This document shows positions 1-5,809 of a DNA stretch of 5,809 nt, piece after piece (position 1 is the stretch's first letter; the number at the start of each line of letters is the position of its first letter). The notes below the pieces were generated by a model that saw only the letters and a list, made by a program, of their open reading frames with translations, did not search any database and had not been told where the DNA came from. The translations under genes were made by a program, and so were the position numbers. Location of the stretch: the NCBI GenBank assembly GCA_947440715.1, contig CANETI010000178.1, forward strand, positions 1-5,809, written 5' to 3'. Source of the DNA: Planctomycetota bacterium (GTDB lineage: Bacteria; Planctomycetota; UBA11346).

Positions 1-35
1 CGAGAAAAGCCATGCCTTAAAGCGACAAGAAATGC

Positions 36-824
36 CTATTTTTCTGCTTTTTTACCCATGCGGCTAGGCGCAGTTCCATTAGCGCGCTTCCACGCGCGAG
101 CAAACGTGTCGGCGCTCGGGAAGCCGCAGCGTTCTGCTACCGTAGCTACGGGCATACCGTTGGCCAAGAGTCCGCTCGCCAACCACAACCGTGCGGTCGC
201 AATTGCTTCTTTCGGCGGCACGCCGTAACCATCTGTAAAAATGCGATAGGCCTGAGCCCGCGATAATCCACTGGCGCGAATTAAGTCCTCGACCCGGACA
301 CGACGATGCAAATTCGACCACAAACGAGCAATCATTTTTTGTAAGGCGGGATTAGCGAACGGCAAATCGTCAACGGACTCACTTAATATTTGCTGCACTA
401 ATTCACTAAAACGCAAGCGACACGTTGCATCGTCGGCGGCTTGAAGCGTTGCATCAAGTAAATGCCGGCTGGGTTCACTCGGTAAACGTCCACGCCATTC
501 GCGATCGTGATCACCAATTAATACATCACTACATGCTGGTAAAAATCCTTGACCAAACCAAATACTTCCACGACGCAATGGTTCATGACGATGCCAAACA
601 CCTGCCCCAATAATAAGCGCCTGTCCTGGATTTAAATCAATCGACCGACCAGGTGAAACAATACGCACGACACCTTCCAAACACGCCACCGATGTCGGTG
701 TCGCGTGTAAATGCCCGTCACCGACTAACGGTGGCGTAGGACCTTCGGTCCAACGGGTGACTGAAGTTAATTTACTTGGCAGATCGTCGATAAGACGCCA
801 CCAGCGGCGGAAGGTTGGATCCAT
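36..824 (-). CDS. AraC-family transcriptional regulator
   Basis: A 262-residue cytoplasmic DNA-binding regulator with normal two-domain AraC architecture. Residues about 38-93 form a cupin-like ligand-sensing domain, marked by the HLH at 38-40, a DLNPGQALII strand-turn near 63-72, and WHRH at 77-80. Residues about 175-256 are the AraC DNA-binding domain. Its first helix-turn-helix spans about 177-196 (LIRASGLSRAQAYRIF), and the second spans about 225-246 with the family signature VAERCGFPSADTFARAWKR followed by NGTAPSRM. The ATG at 822-824 is the only sensible start: the next Met is far inside the protein (residue 164). The upstream Shine-Dalgarno is weak (TAGG about 4 bases before the ATG). 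The stop is TAG. It is transcribed away from the sugar kinase and porter genes and shares their 160-base upstream region, the classic position for a local, ligand-responsive regulator of a sugar operon. Family assignment is sure; ligand and target genes are inferred from position. Confidence 0.93.
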   Translation of the reverse strand: MDPTFRRWWRLIDDLPSKLTSVTRWTEGPTPPLVGDGHLHATPTSVACLEGVVRIVSPGRSIDLNPGQALIIGAGVWHRHEPLRRGSIWFGQGFLPACSDVLIGDHDREWRGRLPSEPSRHLLDATLQAADDATCRLRFSELVQQILSESVDDLPFANPALQKMIARLWSNLHRRVRVEDLIRASGLSRAQAYRIFTDGYGVPPKEAIATARLWLASGLLANGMPVATVAERCGFPSADTFARAWKRANGTAPSRMGKKAEK

Positions 825-984
825 GGCCTACAATATGTCTCGTTCAAATCGGAAGGAAGCCCGTAATCGCCAAGTCCTAAGCAGCAAACCATTCACCCGC
901 GTTGTTACGGTGGTTTCATGCGGTCGGTGAGGCCCCCTAAATCCTGTCCAATCCGGTTCTGTCTCTGACATTTCAAGGTTTCCT
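825..984. promoter_or_regulatory. Divergent regulatory region between the AraC gene and the kinase-porter pair
   Basis: These 160 bases separate two divergent start codons, so they should hold both promoters and the regulator's operator. I could not find a convincing sigma-70 promoter in either direction: every TTGxxx-like -35 I tried pairs with a poor -10. Candidate operator-like elements, all weak, are AAACCA at 886-891 with its reverse complement TGGTTT at 911-916 (19-base spacing), and two direct copies of a CGGT-rich word, CGGTGGT at 908-914 and CGGTCGGT at 921-928. AraC proteins usually bind direct repeats, which slightly favours the second. The role follows from gene orientation; the exact sites are guesses. 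No ORF or RNA gene is supported here. Confidence 0.6.
975..978 (+). promoter_or_regulatory. Ribosome binding site of the sugar kinase
   Basis: AAGG sits 6 bases before the ATG at 985, an acceptable Shine-Dalgarno match and spacing. It decides the start: the next in-frame ATG (1027-1029, residue 15) has no purine-rich element in front of it. Confidence 0.55.
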
Positions 985-2283
985 ATGACGTTGAGTATCG
1001 CTCGTTCATCAACCTATCGCGCTACCATGGCCGCTGTGCAAGTTGACCCGCGTACGCAGGCTTTATTGCGCACGGCCGAACAATTGTTGCAGGCTCCGCC
1101 AACGCATGCTTGGTGGGTACCAGGCCGTGTCGAAGTTCTTGGCAAGCACACCGATTATGCTGGTGGGCAAGTCCTCAACTGTGCGACTGACGTCGGTTTA
1201 GTGGTGGTCGCTTGTCCAAGCAATGAATTGATCGTGCGAGTCACCAGCAATGAACGTTCGATAACGGTGCCGCTCCGCCCAGACACACATGTTGATTCCG
1301 GCCTTGGTACCTATGTCGCCGCCGTTGCGCGACGGCTTAGTCGGCATTTTCCTGGTTTGAAGTATGGCTGTCATATTGCTATCGCTAGCAATCTGCCGGC
1401 TGCCTCGGGCATGAGTTCCTCCTCGGCTTTTGTTATTGCTCTGCATCACGCCATCGCCGCGGTTAATAATTTATCGGAGCGCGACGATTATCGCGCCGGA
1501 ATAACTAACCAGCATGATTTAATTCCTTATCTAGGCGGTCACGAAAATGGTGCGGGATTTGCACAGTTTGCGGGTGACGCCGGTGTGGGCACGGCTGGTG
1601 GATCACAAGATCACGCCGCAATTATGGCCTCACTCAGCGGACAATTAAATCAATGGTCATTTGCCCCCTTTCACCGTATTGACACCGTGACCTGGCCGAC
1701 CTCATTACATCTGTCGGTTGCTGTCAGTGGCGTCCTGGCAGAAAAAAGCGCTGGGGCTCGCGCTCATTTTAATTTAGTGTCGAGTCGTGCAAAAGCGGCA
1801 TTACAAGCTTGGAATATCGCGAGCGGGCGAAACGACGCGTCCTTGGGTTTTGCTTTCCAACACGCTGGTTGCGATGCAGTATTAGCCACCATTCACAATC
1901 CTGATTTACGTCTGCGCGCAGAACAAACCGCAATCGAAAGCACCGTAATTGTCCCAGCGGCAGCTGCGGCATTAGACGCTGGTGATGTGAAAGCCTTTGG
2001 TCGCTTGACCGCGCATTCACAAGCCATGGCTGAAACCCATTTGCATAATCAAATTCCGGAAACAATTGCCTTAGTTGCCAGTGCCAAAGCCCACGGAGCC
2101 ATTGCCGCATCTGCTTTCGGCGCTGGTTTTGGCGGCTCCGTATGGGCAGCGTTTCCAACGGAGTCAGATTTATCTACTGCCTGGATAAACGATTATTTAC
2201 AACAATTTCCACAATACGCCAACATCGCACAGGTCCATCACATTGCTCCAGGTCCCGGCATTACTCCGATAAACTGCGCATAG
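985..2283 (+). CDS. Galactokinase-like GHMP sugar kinase
   Basis: A 432-residue cytoplasmic kinase expected to transfer phosphate from ATP to a monosaccharide, by family precedent at the C1 hydroxyl. All three GHMP/galactokinase motifs are present. Motif 1 is GRVEVLGKHTDYAGG at 47-61, the sugar-binding signature. Motif 2 is the ATP phosphate loop LPAASGMSSSSA at 137-148. Motif 3 is AFGAGFGGSV at 377-386. The catalytic Asp of galactokinases (Asp186 in human GALK1) corresponds to Asp209 in GGSQDH, replacing the usual GIMDQ. R48, H55 and D57 match human Arg37, His44 and Asp46. The Glu that contacts the sugar in typical galactokinases (human Glu43) is Lys54 here. At 432 residues it is longer than the usual 380-390, with about 11 extra N-terminal residues and the rest spread internally. 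It is followed after 32 bases by a sugar porter on the same strand and preceded by a divergent AraC regulator, fitting uptake and activation of one sugar. GHMP kinase is certain. Galactose as substrate is likely but unproven; a uronic acid, amino sugar or other hexose is possible. Confidence 0.88.
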   Translation: MTLSIARSSTYRATMAAVQVDPRTQALLRTAEQLLQAPPTHAWWVPGRVEVLGKHTDYAGGQVLNCATDVGLVVVACPSNELIVRVTSNERSITVPLRPDTHVDSGLGTYVAAVARRLSRHFPGLKYGCHIAIASNLPAASGMSSSSAFVIALHHAIAAVNNLSERDDYRAGITNQHDLIPYLGGHENGAGFAQFAGDAGVGTAGGSQDHAAIMASLSGQLNQWSFAPFHRIDTVTWPTSLHLSVAVSGVLAEKSAGARAHFNLVSSRAKAALQAWNIASGRNDASLGFAFQHAGCDAVLATIHNPDLRLRAEQTAIESTVIVPAAAAALDAGDVKAFGRLTAHSQAMAETHLHNQIPETIALVASAKAHGAIAASAFGAGFGGSVWAAFPTESDLSTAWINDYLQQFPQYANIAQVHHIAPGPGITPINCA

Positions 2284-2315
2284 TGCCCGCTCATCCACAA
2301 CAGAAATAACTATTT

Positions 2316-3938
2316 ATGACCACGCCTGATGTCGCTCGTTATCGCATTTTACTGCTGACCATGGCTGCTATGGGTGGCGCATTATATGGTTATGATTTAG
2401 GTATTATTGGAGCGGCACTGCTTTACTTAGATAAAAGCATTGTGCTCTCCATTACACAACTCTCACTTATTGTCGCTGCAGTTATGGCTGGCAGCACGCT
2501 TTCTTCGTTAATTGCTGGGGTCTGTGCTGATTGGCTTGGTAGACGCACGGTTGCGATCTTAGCCGGTGTGTTGTTTTTATTCAGCGTGCTCATCATGTGT
2601 TTCGCCAACAACTTCACATTCTTATTGTGTGGGCGTTTATTGCAGGGGCTAAGTGGCGGCATGGTTGCTGTGGTTATACCGCTCTATCTTGCTGAATGTT
2701 TGCCTGCTGGTGTGCGTGGACGAGGCACGGCGCTTTTTCAATTAGCATTAACCATTGGCATTATGTTGGCCATGGGTGTGGGTGCGTTATTTGCGGCACA
2801 TGTCGATGCCGTCGCCGCAACCAAAGACGCGGCGGCCCTAGCAACGACCCAAGATCACGCCTGGCGATGGATGTTTGCGACTGCGGCGATTCCTGGGGTG
2901 TTATTTTTAATTGGTTGTTTTCTCATTGCTGAATCGCCTCGCTGGTTACAACGCCGTGGGCGATCAACCGAAGCGTTTGCGGCATTAAGTCGTTCTTTGC
3001 CTGCTGACGAAGCTAAAATTGAATTAGCCAGTATTGCTACCAGTTTACCGAATCAGAATACCCCGCGTGATTCATTGTTTAAACGACGATATATCGTGCC
3101 TTTTTTACTGGCCTGCGCCATTCTCGCGCTGACACAAGCCACCGGCATCAATAGCGTGCTACAATATATCGTGGTAATATTGCGGCAGTCTGGATTCACT
3201 GAATCGATGGCCGCAAATGCCGCATTCGCTGTTACCGTGGTCAACGTCGTCTTCACTATTCTCGCTTTATTCTTAGTCGATCGCAAAGGCCGAACCTATT
3301 TGCTGAAAATTGGCACGGGAGGCGTCATTATTTCTCTTTGTTTATGCGCCGTGGTTTTCAACCGTTTTGAAGCGCAAACGAAAGATGTCACCAGCACCAT
3401 CATATCGAAGGTTACCGCTGACGGATTACACTATATCGTTGAACCACTTAATGATATTCCACAACGACTCTCAGTGGTTTACGACAACGGCACTGGAAGC
3501 ACGATGACGAGTGCGGCCAGCAGCGATCAAAATGCGACCGTGCACATTGCCTCAATTATCAATAAGCCGTTTATTATTAATAGCGCGCGTCAAGGACCTC
3601 AACCAAGCACCAGCACAGGCTGGCTCGCCATGGGATGTCTCATGTTATTCATCGCCTCATTCGCCATAGGCCCAGGTGTCTGCGTATGGCTGGCCTTATC
3701 GGAATTAATGCCAACGCGCATTCGTGCCACCGGCATGGGCATTGCTTTAGTACTTAATCAAGGTGTCGCCACCGGTATCGCTGCGGTATTTTTGCCGGTG
3801 GTTGGCTCCGTTGGTTATGCCGCGATGTTCCTGGGATGGGCCGGAGCCACCATGATCTACTTCCTAATCGCAGCATTTATATTGCCTGAGACCAAGGGAA
3901 GAACCCTTGAAGATATTGAACGTCACTTCAATAAATAA
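2316..3938 (+). CDS. Sugar porter family MFS transporter (XylE/GLUT-like) with enlarged TM9-TM10 loop
   Basis: A 540-residue inner-membrane sugar transporter, probably a proton symporter. About twelve hydrophobic helices are visible, near residues 9-30, 47-70, 77-97, 101-126, 136-160, 185-205, 258-289, 297-320, 328-348, 436-461, 471-495 and 500-523. Sugar porter signatures are DWLGRR (72-77), GRLLQGLSGG (106-115), IPLYLAE (121-127), ESPRWL (206-211), a QATGIN motif (274-279), DRKGR (322-326), SELMPTRIRATG (462-473) and PETKGRT (524-530). Asp27 in GYDLG matches the proton-coupling Asp of XylE, and Gln142, Gln274, Asn279 and Trp458 align with XylE sugar contacts. Thr273 and Asn481-Gln482 differ from the usual QQ and NW/QW pairs. 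The loop between helices 9 and 10, residues about 349-434, is some 86 polar residues long and should face the periplasm; XylE has only a short one. A smaller insertion lies between helices 5 and 6 (about 161-182). No clear Shine-Dalgarno precedes the ATG, but an in-frame stop at 2307-2309 rules out a much earlier start. Likely co-transcribed with the kinase. Confidence 0.93.
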   Translation: MTTPDVARYRILLLTMAAMGGALYGYDLGIIGAALLYLDKSIVLSITQLSLIVAAVMAGSTLSSLIAGVCADWLGRRTVAILAGVLFLFSVLIMCFANNFTFLLCGRLLQGLSGGMVAVVIPLYLAECLPAGVRGRGTALFQLALTIGIMLAMGVGALFAAHVDAVAATKDAAALATTQDHAWRWMFATAAIPGVLFLIGCFLIAESPRWLQRRGRSTEAFAALSRSLPADEAKIELASIATSLPNQNTPRDSLFKRRYIVPFLLACAILALTQATGINSVLQYIVVILRQSGFTESMAANAAFAVTVVNVVFTILALFLVDRKGRTYLLKIGTGGVIISLCLCAVVFNRFEAQTKDVTSTIISKVTADGLHYIVEPLNDIPQRLSVVYDNGTGSTMTSAASSDQNATVHIASIINKPFIINSARQGPQPSTSTGWLAMGCLMLFIASFAIGPGVCVWLALSELMPTRIRATGMGIALVLNQGVATGIAAVFLPVVGSVGYAAMFLGWAGATMIYFLIAAFILPETKGRTLEDIERHFNK

Positions 3939-3948
3939 CCACGAGTAA

Positions 3949-3968
3949 TGATGGAAAACTAACCATCA
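3949..3968. terminator. Small hairpin in the convergent gap, possible weak terminator
   Basis: TGATGG at 3949-3954 and CCATCA at 3963-3968 form a perfect 6-bp stem with an 8-base loop (AAAACTAA). It lies in the 37-base gap between the converging porter and histidine kinase genes, where a shared terminator would be expected. Neither strand has a proper U-tract straight after the stem: the plus strand runs into AAAAATTG and the minus strand into TTACTCG. It is therefore a poor match to an intrinsic terminator, and the terminator role is inferred mainly from position. Confidence 0.35.
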
Positions 3969-3975
3969 AAAATTG

Positions 3976-5809
3976 TTATTCTGCAAGCACCTTACGAATG
4001 CGACCCAATAATCGCGGCGCGGTAAACGGCTTTTCCAAAAACGATTTATGACCTTCTGCGACACCATGCGCTAACACCATGTCATCAGTGTAGCCGGACA
4101 TAAACAGTACTTTTATGTCGGCGCGTTTTTTCACAACCATGTCTGCCACCTCGCGTCCGCCTAAATGGGGCATAATCACGTCGGTAAGTAATAAATTAAT
4201 CCTTTTGGGATAATGCTCGCTCACCTCAATCGCTTCATGGCCATCAGCAACAGTCAAAACGGTATAGCCACTCGCTTCTAAGGTATCCCGCACAAACGTG
4301 CGCACGGCCTCATCGTCTTCCACCAATAAAATAGTTTCACTTCCACGCACCGCGATCTGGACCGTACTGTCACTGCCCGGTTTGGCTTGCGGACGATTAA
4401 TGGCTCGCGGTAACAGAATATCGAATTGGGAACCGTGCCCTTTCTCACTCGTGACGAAAATGTATCCGCCGGTTTGACGCACGACACCAAAGACGACCGC
4501 CAGTCCTAGACCAGTACCTTTACCTTCTGATTTAGTGGTAAAAAACGGTTCGAAAATACGAAGTCTCACTTCAGGCGTCATTCCTTCGCCTGTATCCATC
4601 ACAGATAAACGAACGTAATCACCATGAGGGGCTTCGGCAAAATGCTTTGGTGATAACGCGTCATGGGTAAAGTTATTTGCCTCAATGGTGAGCGTTCCAC
4701 CCAACGGCATAGCATCACGAGCATTTACCACGAGATTCATAACCACTTGTTCAATTTGCCCTGCATCAGCTAATACTTCCCATATATCTGCCGGTAGCTT
4801 GGTATGCATAACGATATGTTCACCAATCAATCGGCCCAGTAATGATTCTAATTCCTGCACCACCTGCGAAATCGATAAAATCTGTGTTTGCAGCACCTGC
4901 TTACGACTGAAAGCTAATAGTTGATAAGTTAAAGCTGCTGCGCGCTGAGCCGCTTTCTTAATTTGCTGCACATACGACATACACGGATCCGTCGTAGATA
5001 AGCGATTCGTCAACATTTCGCCATAACCCATAATTGCCGTCAGTAAATTATTAAAATCATGAGCAATTCCGCCTGCTAATTTCCCAACCGCCTCCATTTT
5101 TTGCGATTGGCGCAACTGTTCTTCTAATTGTTCGCGCTCACCAATATTCATCATCATGGAAATAACATCGGTTACTTGCCCGGCATCATCACGCATGGGA
5201 GTCGAATGCCATTCGCACGTGACATTATAATTAGATTTGGACTTACTGGTGATCACTTGAATACAGCCACCATCATTTGGTAACACCTGTGATTGCTCCA
5301 GGATTTTTACCGTGATTCCGCTAGCAAGGCCCGTAATATGGGTGCCAATTAAATCTTTCGACTGATAACCAAAAATTCGTTCAACCGCAGGATTCGCCGC
5401 CGTTATATAGCCGTCTTTATTCCACATTAAACAGCCGACTGGCATATGGTCGATAATCGTCTGCAAATGCACTAATATTCGTCCGCGCTCTTGCTCATGT
5501 TGACGGCGTTCGTTTTCCGCCTCCATGCGTTCGGTTATATCCGACGCACGCATGATTGCCGCGATAGTCCGACCATGGTGTTTGACAGGTGACAAATGAC
5601 ACGAATACCAGCGAGACTCTTTATGTACTCCCAGCGCCTTAATATCCGCCTTCACGATTGCATCTTCATCAAACACGCGTCTTATTCCATCTCGAATGAT
5701 GGTCGCAAATTCTGGCGGCATGAAATTATTCACTGGTGCGCCAAGCACTTCTTCGCGAGTAAATCCTTCCGCAATATGATTGATGAATAATATTGAACCG
5801 GTGCGATCG
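3976..5809 (-). CDS. Hybrid sensor histidine kinase, PAS-PAS-HisKA-HATPase-receiver (5' end beyond window)
   Basis: The reading frame is open to the right edge, giving 610 visible C-terminal residues. A GTG at 5746-5748 is in frame, but the 20 codons before it (including GSILFINHIAEGFTREEV) plainly continue a PAS fold, so the true start lies outside. Numbering from that GTG, the first PAS/PAC domain ends at DITER (70-74) and is followed by a charged, probably coiled-coil linker (74-92). A second PAS/PAC domain spans about 93-205. The HisKA domain has KLAGGIAHDFNN at 223-234 with phospho-acceptor His230. The ATPase domain shows the N box (Asn338, Asn342), DTGEG (385-389), FEPFFTT (399-405) and GKGTGLGL (409-416). 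The C-terminal receiver (about 471-588) has the acidic pair D478/D479, phospho-acceptor Asp523, Ser551 and Lys573. All catalytic residues are intact. No transmembrane segment is visible, so what remains looks cytoplasmic; membrane or sensory parts may lie upstream. No output or Hpt domain is present, so signal leaves through an unseen partner or the receiver regulates the kinase itself. It converges on the porter gene; a link to sugar uptake is not shown. Confidence 0.95.
   Translation of the reverse strand, partial: DRTGSILFINHIAEGFTREEVLGAPVNNFMPPEFATIIRDGIRRVFDEDAIVKADIKALGVHKESRWYSCHLSPVKHHGRTIAAIMRASDITERMEAENERRQHEQERGRILVHLQTIIDHMPVGCLMWNKDGYITAANPAVERIFGYQSKDLIGTHITGLASGITVKILEQSQVLPNDGGCIQVITSKSKSNYNVTCEWHSTPMRDDAGQVTDVISMMMNIGEREQLEEQLRQSQKMEAVGKLAGGIAHDFNNLLTAIMGYGEMLTNRLSTTDPCMSYVQQIKKAAQRAAALTYQLLAFSRKQVLQTQILSISQVVQELESLLGRLIGEHIVMHTKLPADIWEVLADAGQIEQVVMNLVVNARDAMPLGGTLTIEANNFTHDALSPKHFAEAPHGDYVRLSVMDTGEGMTPEVRLRIFEPFFTTKSEGKGTGLGLAVVFGVVRQTGGYIFVTSEKGHGSQFDILLPRAINRPQAKPGSDSTVQIAVRGSETILLVEDDEAVRTFVRDTLEASGYTVLTVADGHEAIEVSEHYPKRINLLLTDVIMPHLGGREVADMVVKKRADIKVLFMSGYTDDMVLAHGVAEGHKSFLEKPFTAPRLLGRIRKVLAE

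Noticed and set aside
1..35. Possible tail of a plus-strand gene ending at TAA 18-20, or a terminator for the AraC gene; ATGCCT occurs at 12-17 and 32-37
   Set aside because: Six codons are too few to support a gene, no stem with a U-tract is present, and a single 6-base direct repeat is easily chance.
79..613. Open frames at 79-321 (minus) and 425-613 (plus) inside the AraC gene
   Set aside because: Both are alternate-frame shadows of a full AraC protein with both of its domains intact; their translations show no recognisable motif.
1198..2158. Minus-strand open frames at 1198-1449 and 1769-2158 inside the sugar kinase
   Set aside because: They are antisense to a gene with all three GHMP motifs, and their products are low-complexity Arg/Gln-rich sequence with no family resemblance.
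2284..2315. A separate promoter or terminator between the kinase and the porter
   Set aside because: The 32-base gap shows no hairpin and no recognisable -35/-10 pair, so co-transcription is the simpler reading.
2423..3507. Short open frames at 2423-2662, 2696-2932, 3053-3286 and 3310-3507 inside the porter gene
   Set aside because: The porter frame is continuous and recognisable across all of them. The 2696-2932 and 3310-3507 frames were considered as signs of a frameshift but the main frame keeps its helices and motifs throughout.
4278..4924. Open frames at 4278-4490 (minus) and 4685-4924 (plus) inside the histidine kinase
   Set aside because: They are out of frame with an intact kinase/receiver protein and show no domain.
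5596..5790. Plus-strand open frame opposite the PAS region
   Set aside because: It is antisense to a clear PAS-coding frame that runs to the window edge, and its product is unrecognisable.
1..5809. Mobile element, CRISPR array, tRNA/rRNA, toxin-antitoxin or defence genes
   Set aside because: I saw no transposase, integrase, regular repeat-spacer pattern, structural RNA or small paired genes; nearly all the sequence is accounted for by four ordinary protein families.

Overview
The window reads as ordinary bacterial chromosome: compact, gap-poor coding, roughly balanced base composition, and no rRNA, tRNA, insertion sequence, CRISPR array or phage gene that I can see. The gene families point to a Gram-negative bacterium: a sugar:proton symporter of the XylE/GLUT type, an AraC regulator, and a multi-PAS hybrid histidine kinase of the kind common in Proteobacteria, Planctomycetes/Verrucomicrobia and relatives. 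The kinase motif GKHTDYAGG, as I remember it, belongs to a galactokinase-like branch of environmental bacteria, which makes a PVC-group or similar host a reasonable but unproven guess. Species cannot be named from this sequence.

Layout. (1) 36-824, minus: a complete AraC-family regulator with an N-terminal cupin-like sensor and a C-terminal double helix-turn-helix. (2) 825-984: a 160-base divergent intergenic region that must hold the promoters for both directions. (3) 985-2283, plus: a GHMP-family sugar kinase resembling galactokinase. (4) 2316-3938, plus, only 32 bases later: a 12-helix sugar porter of the major facilitator superfamily with an unusually large periplasmic loop between helices 9 and 10. 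(5) 3939-3975: a 37-base convergent gap with a small hairpin. (6) 3976 to the window's right edge, minus: the C-terminal 610 residues of a PAS-PAS-HisKA-HATPase-receiver hybrid histidine kinase whose true start lies outside the window.

Genes 1, 3 and 4 form a coherent sugar-uptake locus. The porter would bring in a monosaccharide, the kinase would phosphorylate it, probably at C1, and the divergent AraC protein would sense the sugar or a product and control the pair. Galactose is the default guess, but the kinase has Lys where galactokinases have a sugar-contacting Glu, and the porter has changes at several sugar-contact positions, so the substrate is open. No uridylyltransferase or epimerase is visible to complete a Leloir pathway. 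The histidine kinase is convergent and need not be functionally linked. I did not find a clearly new biological system. The most interesting signals are the altered kinase active site and the porter's large extracytoplasmic insertion.
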